Source: Onchocerca volvulus (lineage: Eukaryota > Nematoda > Chromadorea > Rhabditida > Onchocercidae). Taken from it: 64,000 nt of DNA. Shown piece by piece: positions 27,003 through 38,668 of the stretch. Location: positions 12,427,560-12,491,559 of the forward strand of contig HG738140.1 of assembly GCA_000499405.2 (NCBI GenBank). Reading direction: 5' to 3'. Below the pieces are notes generated by a model. That model saw nothing but the letters and a program-made list of their open reading frames with translations. It was not told the origin of the DNA and did no database searches. Each line of letters starts with the position of its first letter. The stretch's first letter is position 1. Both the position numbers and the translations under genes were made by a program.

Positions 27003-27239
27003 GTAAGACCAAATTCAAAACGAATAGAGCGCAAAATGAACTATTTACTAGAGATTGTTGGTTTTAAATTGTTAAATTTTAAGATGCAAATTATATAAGC
27101 AAGAAGATAATCATAACTGTCCCTATGCCACCCCCCTTATATCCAACTAATTAATCATACAACAATTCAATTCTTCTCATATTATTAATTATTCCTATAG
27201 TTGCTTCTAAATTGTAATATCAAACTGATAAGTTGTCAT

Positions 27240-27385
27240 TGGTTTTGCTGACCAGGAACGTTAAAATAAAACTAAAATTAACTTATTAACATATGGATGT
27301 TAAAATTAAGCTAAAACTTATATAAGTGTTTAATTAAACTAGTATTTATTAACATATGAGTGTTAAGATTAAACTAATACTTATT
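27240..27385. repeat. AT-rich tandem repeat, about 60-70 bp unit
   Basis: The unit TTATTAACATATGGATGTTA followed by AATTAAGCTAAAACTTA recurs with small changes (TTATTAACATATGAGTGTTA followed by GATTAAACTAATACTTA). An additional partial copy lies at the left. Confidence 0.65.
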
Positions 27386-27837
27386 AAAATGCGATAAAAT
27401 GAAAATTTATAGTGTTATTACAAAGTTGCAAATTTCCAAATGTTGAAATGAAAATAGAAATAATTTCCAATTCGTGATAAAAACTGGCAGAGGTTTTCAA
27501 ATATTATAATGATTAAATAGAAATTCATAGTGAAATGTTGGAAAATGTCTGAAATTGTGAAAAATAAAACCTTAAGAATATTAAAATAAATTAAAACTCT
27601 AGTATTGAAAAATATTTTTATAATAGTATACAAAAATTCGATTTATTTCTCTATCTGAAGATCCAATAAGCTTAATAATTTTAACTTTACTTCAAATAAG
27701 CCAAATGAGATTTGAAACTATTACATTGAAAGTGGCATTTTAAGCTTAGCTAAACTAAGTCTTTAATTAGTAAAATTTGAATCAAATGCAGAAATTAGAA
27801 GGCAGGCAAATCTCTTTCTCTGGGAATAAATAGATAT

Positions 27838-27960
27838 TGCAAAAATCAATTTGAACATTGAATTAATTGCAGTTAATTGAATTAATTAAGGACAATTATT
27901 AGTTCTTGCAAAAACCAATTTGAATGTTAAATTAAGCTAATTGAATTAATTAGTTAAATA
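27838..27960. repeat. AT-rich tandem duplication, about 70 bp unit
   Basis: Two copies start TTGCAAAAA(T/C)CAATTTGAA and end in TTAATTGAATTAATTA. The copies are diverged. No coding role was seen. Confidence 0.6.
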
Positions 27961-28156
27961 GTTAAAAATTTGCGCCAAGTTATGGCATCCGATCAGATTG
28001 AATTTGAAGAATAAATTTTTGAATGTTAACAATTTCATCCTTTTCTTGAAACTATTTTGTTTTTTTCATTTTCAAAATTTCACATATTAATGTTGATATA
28101 ACTGTCGATTACTGTTAATTCACTCCGTTAGAGATTTTAATTGAGAAATACGTGGT

Positions 28157-28404
28157 ACCTTTACTTTGACTTATTTGATCTTCAGGAATGTATGTTATGC
28201 TTGACGCTTCATTAATAGTTTCAATTTCCGGATTGCCACTTCCATCCGTAACATCCAATTTGTCACAACTTTTTGCTAATAGCGTAGCTGCATATCGAAT
28301 CTGGTCGAGTATTAGCCTCTTGCAGGATATTTACTCTTTCATCTATTCGCTCTAATCCTCCTTGTCATCAGACAAATTGACCTGATTAGGAATTCTAGCT
28401 GGAA
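28157..28404 (-). pseudogene. Frame-broken coding relic (or unresolved small exons), unidentified
   Basis: Three adjoining minus-strand segments look coding but lie in three different frames. From an ATG at about 28402 one reads MFPARIPNQVNLSDDKE. The next reads GLERIDERVNILQEANTRPD. The third (28157-28310) reads IRYAATLLAKSCDKLDVTDG and then NPEIETINEASSITYIPEDQ before a GTACCA donor-like site at 28156. The segments join smoothly in sense if two frameshifts are allowed, as in a decayed gene. Alternatively the last segment is an exon: its phase would splice in frame onto the exon that holds the FRS2-like start at 24949. I do not recognise the protein. LERIDERVNILQE has coiled-coil character. 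Confidence 0.35.
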
Positions 28405-30429
28405 ACATTTTGTCTTCTTTGCCTTTTCATCTTGCTCTGTTTAATCTTCAGCAATTATATTTACGACTTTACTCTTTCTTGTTAACTTCATGTCAGTAAG
28501 ATGCTAATCATCAGGAAAAGATCTGGCACAAGTGCTAGTCTAGCCTTAATAAATCAGTGCAAACCAGTGCGAATTAATATGAACCAATTCATTAAGCCTA
28601 ACTGAAGAGTACTCATATTTATTCGTTACCCCAGTAAATTGAATGGTACCACGAGACCTAAAATCACCATAAGCAACACAAATGGACAGATAACAAGTAA
28701 ATCAACAAATAAATACATAGACTAGTATGTGAACAAGTTTTGGAACTCCCGAATTCCCTGCAAGTTCATCTCAACGAGGAATGCTGTAAGATGTAACTTC
28801 TTAGAAATTTGATTTCCCGCCTGATTTCCTAAAATTCGATCCTCAGGTATCTATTTGAAAATATCCTACGGTAGGGTTTACGGTATCAAATAGAACATTC
28901 GAGAAAATTCGAGAACATTCGAAAAATTTTACAGAAGTTTGCAGATGAGATGACATCAAATAGCATCAACCATCGGACGAGCTGTCTACCGTCTGTGTGT
29001 ACGATTATGGGTTAAATATTGGTTAGATTGGGTTGGACGATGACATCTTTCTCTCTTCCAAATTTCATCTTATATTTGAAAAAATTTTTGTTATAAACTT
29101 TAAAAATTTGGTTTTCTTGAAATTTGAATTCTACTTTACAAACATAAATTTACCAACTTTTAAATGTTTCTCTGTCAATTACTAACTACTTTATGTTAAT
29201 ACTATCCGACAATTTCTGCATTTTTTTTCTCGTTTGACAGTGAAATTATGCAACGAATTAATTTTCATTTAATTTATTGTATTTCTTTTTCCTTTTTCCT
29301 TTTTTTGGAAGAAAGAAAGGATAATTTTTGAAGTAAAATTCAAATTTACTAGATTTCAAGAACTTTTCTTTCCTCGATTCCCATTCTTTTTAATCCCATT
29401 GAGTATTGTATTGTTGATTTGGGTGCTTTTTTTTATTCGGATTTTAATGCTAGAACGAGAATAATTTTGTCTATTGGATAATGTTACTCTGCTATGAAAA
29501 AGTGTTCCTCGAAGAGAGTTCGATGGATTTTTTTTTCTCTCCTTACTTTTGCAATTTTTGCTCGATGTAAGTTTCTCTTTCATTCTTTCATTATCTATTG
29601 TATCATTTTACTTCTTCAGTAATCTTGAAGGCCCTCTTTTTTCTGTTTCTGTCATTTGTCAAGATTTTAGATATTTCTTTTTGATTAACATGTTTAATAA
29701 GTTATCTGATAAAAGGTAATTAAGTTTCCGGTGATTATTTCAGGTTAAATAGTTTATTCATCCCTTCATCTACAACTGTGATTCAATTTCATTTGTAGTT
29801 TTCCCTTCTTTTTGTACAAAACTTATTTCTTTTTCTTTAAAATTTTACAATGGGATTTGAATTTGTCTTTTTTCTTTTTTTCAAACTTATTCTATAGTTT
29901 TAAGGGTTATATAATTATAGCTATTACACAGAACGATAGAATTCAATTTTTTTCCTTTTTTTTTTTTTTTTTGACTCAATTACCTTACATGATCTTGATT
30001 TTTATAGAAATATCATTTCTCATGTGTGTTAATCGACTTATGTGAATGGTAGCATATAGCGTAATCCTTAAGTGTACTGCGCGTTAACCTTTATAGATAT
30101 TACTTCCTTGTGATGACTGACGACTGTTCTTATTAAGAATGACAACGGCATGGTCGACATTGCTCGCTTTATTTCATATATAAAAGAATGTATTACACAT
30201 TTAAATGAAATTCTGATCTTGTCAATCACTGTTACCGAATTCTTATGTGCATATCATAGTTTTAATTTTACAAACATTACGATTTACACCGTTTTTTTTT
30301 TTTCAGATTCAGGTCTCTTGTCATATTAAGCTCACTTGAACAGCATTTGGACGCCGCAAAACTGCTTATTTTACCACTCTTATTACTTTGATTGCTACCT
30401 TCTTTTTCTTGGGATACGACATTTACAGC
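28405..30429. other. Upstream region of the DnaJ gene
   Basis: About 2 kb of AT-rich sequence with long T runs near 29947-29970 and 30293-30303. It contains the heat-shock element at 28893-28920. A TTTTTTCAG at about 30305 and GACATTTACAG ending at 30428 are candidate splice or spliced-leader acceptors; the second leaves one base before the ATG. No gene was recognised between the relic at 28157-28404 and DnaJ. Confidence 0.6.
28893..28920. promoter_or_regulatory. Heat-shock element (six perfect alternating pentamers)
   Basis: The run is GAA-ca-TTC-ga-GAA-aa-TTC-ga-GAA-ca-TTC, with exactly two bases between every unit. This is the ideal inverted-pentamer array bound by HSF1 trimers. It lies about 1.5 kb upstream of the plus-strand DnaJ/Hsp40 start, a class of gene that is classically HSF-controlled. 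The assignment to DnaJ rather than another neighbour is inferred. Confidence 0.8.
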
Positions 30430-32450
30430 ATGGGCAAAGATTATTATAAGGTGTTAGGAATTGCAAAGGGTGCTAGTGATGACGAAATTAAGAAAGCGTA
30501 TCGTAAAATGGCATTGAAATACCATCCGGATAAAAACAAAGAATCTGGTGCAGAAGCAAAATTCAAGGTTTTTTTTTTTTTCTGGAAATATTGGTCAGGA
30601 ATTTCGATAATTTTTGAAATCTTCAAAATTTTACAATAAGTAAATGAACTTCTACATACTTTTCAATTTTAGGAAGTAGCGGAAGCATATGATGTGTTAT
30701 CGGATCCTAAGAAGAAAGAAATTTATGATAAGTACGGCGAAGATGGCTTGAAAGGGGGCGAGGGAGGATTCGGAGGTCCTGGTGGTGTGCATTATGAATT
30801 TCAGTAAGCTTTTCTTTTTGTCCCTGGATTTGCGAGGTTATTCTTTGAGGCCGATAAATAATTGCAGTAAATTAGGTGTGAATATGTTGGAAAAATCGGC
30901 TGAATAGTTTCAAGTATTTGAACTTATTTGATATGTCTGTCTCATTTTATCTAGTACTTTTTTTTTAATCAACAAGAAACTTAACTTGCAGAGGAGACCC
31001 GATGCAAATGTTTGCGCAGTTCTTTGGTGGTAATGATCCATTTTCTGCTTTCTTTGGTGGTGGATCTGCTAGCGCCGGTGGACCACAAATTTTCTTCTCA
31101 ACTGGTGGCGATGATATGCATTTCGGTATTGCAGTATTTTCTATCTTAGGCTCTGAAGCTTCGTATTAAAAAAGTAATTTTAGGATTGGAAGTGATTTTT
31201 TGTTTCTTCTAATCTCTTCTAGAAAAAAATCTCCAACTAAAAATGTCCTTGCAGATATTTCAGGAGTACCTTTTGGTATGGGTGGTCATTCACGACGCCA
31301 GCGTCAAGATCCTGTTGTGCAGCATGAGCTGCTTGTGTCTTTAGAGGATATTTACAAGGGTTGTACCAAAAAAATGAAAATCACCAGGTAGTTGGTTTGA
31401 TTTCTGTAATTATTCATTAGTTGTCCTAATTTTTTATCAGTGTTATTTCTTAATATAATATCGACTCCAACTTTTATCTTCAATTTTATCAAACTTGTTT
31501 CTTGCGGGAAAGTATTCTTTCGGATATTTGCAGAAAAGTATTAGCGCCTGATGGGCAATCAACACGGATAGAAGATAAGGTATTGACAATCAATATTAAG
31601 CCTGGTTGGAAAAGTGGAACTAAGATCACGTTTCCTAAAGAAGGTGATCAGCATCCAGGACGTGTTCCTGCTGACATAGTGTTTGTTATCAAAGATAAAC
31701 ATCATCCTAAATTCAAGGTAATCTTGGATTTGGTTTTCCAAAATTCTTTGAAGAGCTAAAGTTGATTCTATTAATTCGTAATTGTTATTATTTTTTTAGC
31801 GAGAAGGTGCAGACATTCGATACGTACACAGAATATCATTGCGTGACGCCTTGTGTGGAGCTGTTGTACATGTTCCAACCCTGGATGGTGCAACATACCC
31901 GATGCGTATCAACGATATTATTAGACCAAATACGTCCAGGAGGTATGCTTCCTTTAATTGATCTTGTCCATATTGCCTTTTTTAGAAAGTTTATGAATTT
32001 AGTTTATGAAATAGATTCAAGGATATTGTCATATCGTAATTTGGTTGAGCGGTTTTGTATTATATTGTGTGCTACATAAGAGAATAAATGATTCCAATAG
32101 CTGACAGCCTTGCTGCTCTAATCAGTTTGTGAAACTTTAAAAAAGTTGTTTTCTAATTTTTGATATTGCTCTCATGGTATCCACCTTGACGAAGTGATTT
32201 AAAATTTGAAATTGTTCTTCCAAATGATATTGTACATTCCTGATAAGCTATGTTAATAGTTTGACCGCATTTTTCTTTATTTTTGCCTATGCAACACATC
32301 GCATTTATTTTTAGATTGACAGGACACGGTTTGCCGAATCCTAAAATGGCTGGACGACGGGGCGATTTAATTGTTGAATTTGATGTTAAGTTTCCGGATT
32401 CACTTTCATCAGCATCAAAAGAATTGATAATGAATGCATTGCCAGCGTGA
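30430..32450 (+). CDS. dnj-13: Type II DnaJ/Hsp40 (DNAJB1/B4/B5-like)
   Basis: This is a cytosolic Hsp70 co-chaperone that stimulates ATP hydrolysis and delivers clients. Seven exons: 30430-30567, 30673-30803, 30992-31125, 31264-31387, 31534-31717, 31800-31942 and 32315-32450. They total 990 nt (329 aa), a normal type II length. The J domain spans about residues 3-70, with the catalytic HPD at residues 32-34 (KYHPDKN). A Gly/Phe-rich linker follows ([25 protein letters not shown]). Two C-terminal beta domains then follow: [38 protein letters not shown], and [15 protein letters not shown] near the end. There are no CxxCxGxG zinc repeats, hence type II. The protein ends NALPA. Exon 1 follows a TTTACAG acceptor, consistent with trans-splicing. 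An ideal heat-shock element lies upstream. The symbol is by homology with the nematode orthologue. Confidence 0.95.
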
Positions 32451-33981
32451 TCAGGTCACTGTGTTTTTGTGATTTTATTTGTAAAAGCTGAAACTGTCCA
32501 TATTTCTTTTAATCTATTCATTTTTTTAAAATAGGTATTAATGATTCTAGTAATCTGCTTATATTTTGATTGTACAATACTCGCAGTATCTTTTTTTTTT
32601 CGACTGATCATAATAAAAACGAGACATAAAATACTCCTTATTAGAAAATTCCGTGTGTAGAAAAAATTACGAATTAGAATATAATAATTAGTTCCAGAAA
32701 TGGAAATGTAGTCATTATGAATTTGGGACTGCTCTTGCTTTTTCTCATTTTTTTATGGAAAACTAAAAGATTCTGTTCTTTAATATTTTGTATCGTTCGC
32801 AGTGTATATTTCTATGTGTCATCGGAATTCAGCGGTTACTGGATATGCAAAACTTTATGGAAATACTTATTACTTTCTTGAGGTTCTGCGTGTCCCGGGC
32901 AGTCATTTCCCGTTAAATCTGTTTTATTTCCCTGTTTTACCCTCAAAAATTTCGTTACATTTTGTCTTAATTATATTTTTCTGGAATTTTTGGGACATTA
33001 CAGTGTTTTTTTTTTATTGTACGATCATGAATTTTGTATGTGCTAATGTTTTATTTCAGCAAACATGTGAGCTTTTAACCCGTATTTTTCTATATCTACT
33101 AACTGTAGTTTTCGTCTTTTTTATCCGTAATAATTGGGAATTTTTCAATTTCAATTTTACGGGTGTTAAATGTATTCAATAACAATTCCTGTTTTTGGTG
33201 GAACATTTGAATAAGTTTTTAATTTTCAAGAAAACAATTACAGGGATATGATCTGGATAAGAGATGTCAAAAGAATTTTTGAAATAAGTTACCCTCTTCT
33301 CTTTCTGTTTTTGAAAATAAATAGATAAATAGCTATGAATGATGGTTTTAAATTAATTAGTTGATGAGGGGTGTGCCAAATTATGAGAAGTTGTATTAAA
33401 ATGGAGCACTTCATCTGTAAAATTTTTGATGAAAAAGGAAAATATATGGAACCAAGATTCAGCTATACTTAACAGCTGTATTTTCAACATTGTGAATTGT
33501 TTGTTTTTAAAGCAGGTAAATTGTAGTTTATAACTGCAATATTTTGCAAAGAAACTCTGAGGCAATTGAAGCAATTTTGGATTTGGTAAATGAAAGAAAT
33601 TGATGATAACAAAGTGAGTTATGTCAAATATCAGTTTGAGATGATTATAGTATTCATAATTGGGAATAAATGTACTGAATGAAATTATTTCATTGATACT
33701 TATGAATAACAGAGAAATGCGATGCTTGATTCCAAATATCGTTATTAAAAATTATTTAAGGTTGTTTTCGCGATTACTTCGGTTTAATAATCTTGTTAAC
33801 GAATGTGATCATTACAGTTATAGGGGGAACAATAGCAATTAATAGAAGCACTCAGTGGTGCTTTTTGTTTTATTCTGATCCTCATACTCAAGTCTGGATT
33901 TTGTAAAACTCCGAAAGTTGAAATACACTGAGAAATAAGGGTTGGTCATGATTATCTTGAATTTGTTGCGGAATTTATCTT
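32451..33981. other. Convergent intergenic region between DnaJ and cysteine protease
   Basis: The two genes point at each other, so this stretch should hold both 3' UTRs. AATAAA at 32612-32617 is the likely DnaJ poly(A) signal. A T-rich plus-strand ORF at 32802-33182 and a minus-strand ORF at 33353-33574 show no domain and look like composition artefacts. Confidence 0.6.
32612..32617 (+). terminator. AATAAA poly(A) signal for DnaJ
   Basis: The canonical hexamer lies about 160 nt after the DnaJ stop codon and is the first AATAAA on the plus strand downstream. Confidence 0.55.
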
Positions 33982-36978
33982 TTACAAATCAGCCGATGCC
34001 ACATAGGTTTCAACTCTGCACGCATTGATGCCTCGTTCGATTTTAAAAAACCCTTGATCACCCCACCTGAAAATAATTTGCATAGAATTATGATTGCTTT
34101 AACGGAATAAGACTTTTTACAAAATAAATCTCAGAACTAAGCTTTAATTCTAAATTCATCGAAATCCGGAAATGAAAAGAGTGTTCTGTCTTATAGTACT
34201 CACCAATCACCCCAACTGTTTTTCATTAACCAATATTTCTTGCCATTTTCTGTACCATATCCAATTATTACCGCTGCATGATTCAGTTTCATTGTCCGGC
34301 ATTCAGAGGTATCCGGTAACACGCCGGATTTGTAAAATGCATGCCGTTTCGGAAGTGCCAGATCTGTAGATAGAAAAGACTGAAAAGTTTTAGTAGTGAG
34401 AAGAATTGACTGCAAATGTCAAAGATTAAAGATTATTATTGTATTTGTTGTATAATGACATTATTTTTTGGTTTTGGATAGGTAAATTCAAGCTTAAAAC
34501 ATTGAAATTTCATAATCGAATTCCGTTATATGTCAAGGCGAAAGAAAAGCTGTTGTAAAAACAATATTTACATAGAATTCTTCAATGCTACTAGAAATCT
34601 TTTACGTTTCTCTATTCGACTATGTTCTTTACAACTTATCTCGTCTTGAATTCCAAACATAGTTAATCGAAAAAAGTCAATGATAGAATATACCGGTTGT
34701 TATGATCAGGTTTTAAATCAGTAGAAAAGGAAATATTACATTTCACTGAAAAATGATTCGCTTGTCTTTCCTATTTAATTTTCAACTTTTAAATCATGAA
34801 AGAATAGTGTAGAAATTAAAGAACTGTCATACTATTGACAATATTTGATTCCCTTTCCATCTTTTAGTTAATGACTCTTTTATTCATACATTATCAATGT
34901 GCGAAATGTTTTTATACTATTGGAATGCATCCTTCATTCATTCAGTGCAATCAATTGACTGCTGTTGAAAAGATTTCAAATATATCGAAAGATTTATTAT
35001 TAAGGCAAATTTTTACTCAATCATCGATCTATCATACAAAAAGTTTTACAATTTTTAAAAACAAACTCGACGCAACTGGTGCCACATTTGCCACAAACCA
35101 AGCCATTAAATTTGGATCAGGATCAATTCGATATAATTTTCTAATGAAAATTTTATTATATAATGGACAGAAATAATTATTCCCCAATAACGTAGGATAA
35201 TTCATCATTTGTGTGAAGCCGAAATATTTTCCATGTCTGCAGAATGATAATAATTGATAATTTTGATAATTTGCAATTTTCGAAAGAAATTCTATTGTTT
35301 CCATATGAAATATTTTTATAATTTTGATATTATAGCAATTGCATGAGATTTTTTTATTTACTTGCTTTTTTTTCTTTTTTTTATAATTTTTGTTCAACTG
35401 ATCTATGATGTATAATCGCATTTCTACCAATAATAATGAGTAGAATGTTTTCTCGATAAGATAAACTTAGTAGATATATTTATAAATTAGCATTTATGTA
35501 TGCGTATTACCAGCAATATTTGAAGTATTTTTGAATTAATTATAATTACGAAGGAATATAAAAAGATGATCTTTTTTAATTAATATTAGAATTTTAAGTT
35601 TCATTTTGCGTATATATATATTGATGATATTTGATTGAATATATTGATTCTGCTATTGCTGAAATTATGATATAAAATTTCATTGATATTTTTGAAAATT
35701 AACTAACTCCATCGAGTTCTTGATACTACCATTCTTGCAACCATTGTTATTATGATCACAATCAAGCATTTCATATTCTGATATGGAAATATATCGACGA
35801 TATTTGATCGCATACAATGATTCTATCACTGCTGCTACGGAATGTGCATAACATGAATTACAATCATATGCTAAAAGTATCGATTTTTACACTTATGACA
35901 AAGACGAGCTTCTATTTGAATTTAAAATAATGTTAGAATTTGAATATAAAATCTTAGCAAAAGTTAATTGCACAATTAAAATAATTCAATTTCCAAATTA
36001 AACGATAATTTCATTTGAAATTTACATTGTTCTTTAACTGCAGTTACACCGCCTTTCTTTCTCCAATCCCAAGAAGGTGGATATGGCGTGCCATCTGGGA
36101 TAACACGAATCCAGCTAGTATCATAGGAACGAAAAACATGGCGATTTGGTCCCAAAAGTGGTCCAGAGAACTGCAATTTAAACTTTTAATTTATTGCCAT
36201 AATCAGTTTTTAACATAACTCACGGGATATTACATTGAGAAGAATGGAATATTTGAAATAAATTTTCTGTTGAAGGAAATCGTCTAGGTTTTTAAACAGC
36301 TTTTTAGAATAATTTCTCTCTCATACTTTCTTCCAGATTAATCCCATCTTTTTTAGAAGTAAATTAACTATGTTGAACGATCCACAAAATTAAATTTAAA
36401 AAAGTTGAAAATCTCAAATTAAATTGAATTTTTCAAAATTGCTCTGTACAAACCGCATTAAATTCCTTATCAGACCAATCAGCAAATTTGCTGATTTCAT
36501 ATATTGCGCTACTATTTTCATTGTTTAATTTTTCTATAAGTTGTACGTTTTCTCGAAAAATTTTCAAGCGTTCCTGATAACTAATCATATCATTGCTGAA
36601 GTCACGCGGATATCTGGAAATCTACAAAGTTAAAAAGGAATAATCTTCAATTTTTTCAAATCTTTTATAGAGAAGAAAAGCATTAAAATTAAGAAGATAT
36701 ATTGATAAATTGCTAGTAAAAAAAAAAAAAAAAAAAAAAAGGAAAAAACCTAATTCATAGAGTTAAAAATGATGGCACATTTATGCAGAATTATTAAAAG
36801 TAAAAAACGTTTGTTTTTAAAAATCTGATCAATTTGAAATCTTTGCTATGAAGACACGAGCATACCTGATGAGAAAGTTATCATAAAGTTCCTTAATTTG
36901 TAAAGTGTCATACATTATATTGCAAAAAGCATGTTGTAATTGCACAAACGTAATTGTCAACACAAAAATGAATAGCAT
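33982..36978 (-). CDS. Divergent cathepsin L-like cysteine protease (peptidase C1A) with propeptide
   Basis: Seven exons: 36866-36978, 36454-36613, 36026-36170, 35708-35870, about 35038-35236, about 34204-34379 and 33982-34066, for about 346 aa. The 3' end of exon 5 and the acceptor of exon 6 have in-frame alternatives. Exon 1 encodes a signal peptide ([15 protein letters not shown]). Exon 2 has the I29 propeptide with [16 protein letters not shown], which carries the R-x3-F-x2-N-x3-I-x3-N part of ERFNIN, and [12 protein letters not shown]. The mature enzyme begins near [17 protein letters not shown] (oxyanion Gln). The catalytic Cys box is CNSCYAHS instead of the usual CGSCWAF. The catalytic His is in [11 protein letters not shown] and the Asn in [10 protein letters not shown]. 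All catalytic residues are therefore present, but the Trp after Cys is Tyr and the Phe is His. It is probably a lysosomal or secreted protease. The papain fold and I29 inhibitor domain are certain; the exact subfamily is not. Confidence 0.9.
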
Positions 36979-37777
36979 CTGGAAGATGTAGAAGACGACT
37001 GAAATTCAGTTTCGGTAGAAATATTATTAAATTCTTTTTATGAGTAAATAATATAATTTTAAAATTAATATGAAATGTTGAAAAGTAGACGTAGTCCTAT
37101 CCCAAGGTGTGAAATATAATTTGTTTTTTCTTTAGTTTTAAAAAATCGGAAAACCTTGCACAAATTGATGTCCAAAGAAGCGAAGAGTCAAAAATTGTTG
37201 AAAAATAATAAATATTTTCCTTTCCTGAAATTTAAAATAATTATTTAAGGAACAATATAATTGCAATTTGTTTAATGAGAGACCGAATATTTGAAGATAT
37301 AAAGATAAAAGATTTTCTTTATCGTGAGAAAAAAAAATTTATTTTTTTTTGTAATTTTATAAAAATTTTATTTTTTCACCAATTTCATTGTATAAAAATC
37401 TGAACATCAAAAATAAATCGAAATCCGAAAAATCAAATAATACGAATTTTTTTTATATTACAAATAAAATTTTCCAGAACTTTAATCAATTATTTTAAGA
37501 ATGCCATTTTAATATTCTTTTTTGGGAAACAAAACATTCAAAGACAACTGATTCTTTATTACAAAAGTTATTTAGAATTTCATAAATTTTCAAATCTTAT
37601 TAAATAGAGAACACAGGTAGATAAAGATGTTTCCTTTTTCTAATGCGAGATATCTAATTGAAATTAAGGAGAAATAACATGTTACAACATAATAAAAAAG
37701 TTCAGTACTGTTTGTTGGCAGGGCAAAAATTAGCTTATTTTTACCACCTATAGAATGATCTGTCGATGGCATAAATG

Positions 37778-37987
37778 TTAAGCAATAGGAAGAATTTTTA
37801 TGAAAATCTCATGAAGAATGGACAATTCCTTCAGAGAGGCAATTGGCAAATTATAAAATACAATGGCATGTAATAACTTATGCTGCAGTTCCTCATCAAT
37901 ATCATTCCATTGATTTCGAAAAAAAATTTGTTTATTCTTAAAGTCGATGAGGAATAAAATAATACAAACAACAATTGTTGGCCGCAT
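37778..37987 (-). CDS. Possible small secreted protein, unidentified
   Basis: A 69-codon ORF starts MRPTIVVCIILFLIDF, a plausible signal or anchor segment, and continues QWNDIDEELQHKLLHAIVFY to a stop. It sits on the same strand as, and just upstream of, the cysteine protease. There is no family match, only about four charged blocks and no cysteine framework. It could be one exon of a longer gene or a chance ORF. Confidence 0.25.
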   Translation of the reverse strand: MRPTIVVCIILFLIDFKNKQIFFRNQWNDIDEELQHKLLHAIVFYNLPIASLKELSILHEIFIKILPIA

Positions 37988-38461
37988 CTTAGGGATGTAA
38001 ACAAAGTTCTTTTTCCTGCTTATCTATGTATCCAAAGAGATATTAAATGAAATTGAAATTGCGACTGCTATTTACAATTTCATAATCTTTCACATAACAG
38101 CTCTGAGAAATAAAAGTAATATCCAGGTAAATTTCTGACTAATCTTGTGGACCAGGAAACTTTTCATATGAATTATGATATCCGAACTAGTATCAGTTAG
38201 CTAGACATAAAATCCTTAAAAAGATTTAAAAAGAAAATTCAAAAAAAAGAAAAATGATTGTGGTGTCGAGAAAGTTTTTTAAAAGTCTGCTGCGACAAAG
38301 ACGAATCCTGTTTAAAGAATTTATTGGCAGCGTAATAGTTATGAACAGACAACTATCCGAGAATATCCAAATAATTTATCACTAGACATTCTTTCCTTTG
38401 TCACTTGTAAAGTGCTTGACTGTCCATCTGCTGGTCATCCGAACTCCTGCTGCCATTGAAT

Positions 38462-38509
38462 TCCAAACAGAACCATCTCCAAACAGAACCCCCTCCAAAC
38501 AGAACTCTC
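38462..38509. repeat. Three tandem copies of a 16-bp unit
   Basis: TCCAAACAGAACCATC, TCCAAACAGAACCCCC and TCCAAACAGAACTCTC follow each other without gaps. The block lies in the GC-richer island that also holds the E2F-like sites, and may be part of a promoter. Confidence 0.85.
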
Positions 38510-38623
38510 AAAAAAAATTACCTATGCTCCAAAACCCAAGCCTTTTACATCCTTCCGGAACTCCTCTTTCTTACTTGATCTTCATCACCTTATAATTGGT
38601 TTGTTTAGCTGTTGGTCGGCGCA

Positions 38624-38668
38624 TTTTGGCGGGAAACATGTTTATCCTTCTATGTTTTGGCGGCAAAC
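38624..38668. promoter_or_regulatory. Pair of E2F-like sites
   Basis: TTTTGGCGGGAAAC (38624-38637) and TTTTGGCGGCAAAC (38655-38668) are 31 bp apart in direct orientation. The first is an essentially ideal E2F/DP site (TTTSGCGSGAAA type). GGTCGGCGC lies just before it. The target gene is unclear: the nearest starts would be an undetected gene or the small minus-strand ORF at 37987. Confidence 0.45.

Larger units (their letters stand above)
24950..28156. other. AT-rich intergenic region upstream of the FRS2-like gene
   Basis: About 3.2 kb lies between the FRS2-like start and a coding relic at 28157. It contains long A/T runs, a (TAA)n microsatellite at about 26277-26293, a (TA)n run at about 26371-26389 and a GAT-rich patch with its inverted copy at about 26815-26875. 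It also holds a possible plus-strand first exon at 26919 and two sets of short AT-rich tandem repeats at 27240-27385 and 27838-27960. Confidence 0.6.

Noticed and set aside
26919..28404. Idea that MCCKLF... and the 28.2 kb relic form one LAMTOR1-like gene
   Set aside because: The two lie on opposite strands, and the similarity to LAMTOR1 (LLAKS/ILAKT) is only a few residues.
32802..33182. 126-codon plus-strand ORF after DnaJ
   Set aside because: Its F/Y/L/I-rich composition follows from T-rich DNA. There is no domain and no higher GC, and it lies in the convergent 3' region.
34871..35176. 101-codon plus-strand ORF
   Set aside because: Antisense shadow of exon 5 of the cysteine protease.
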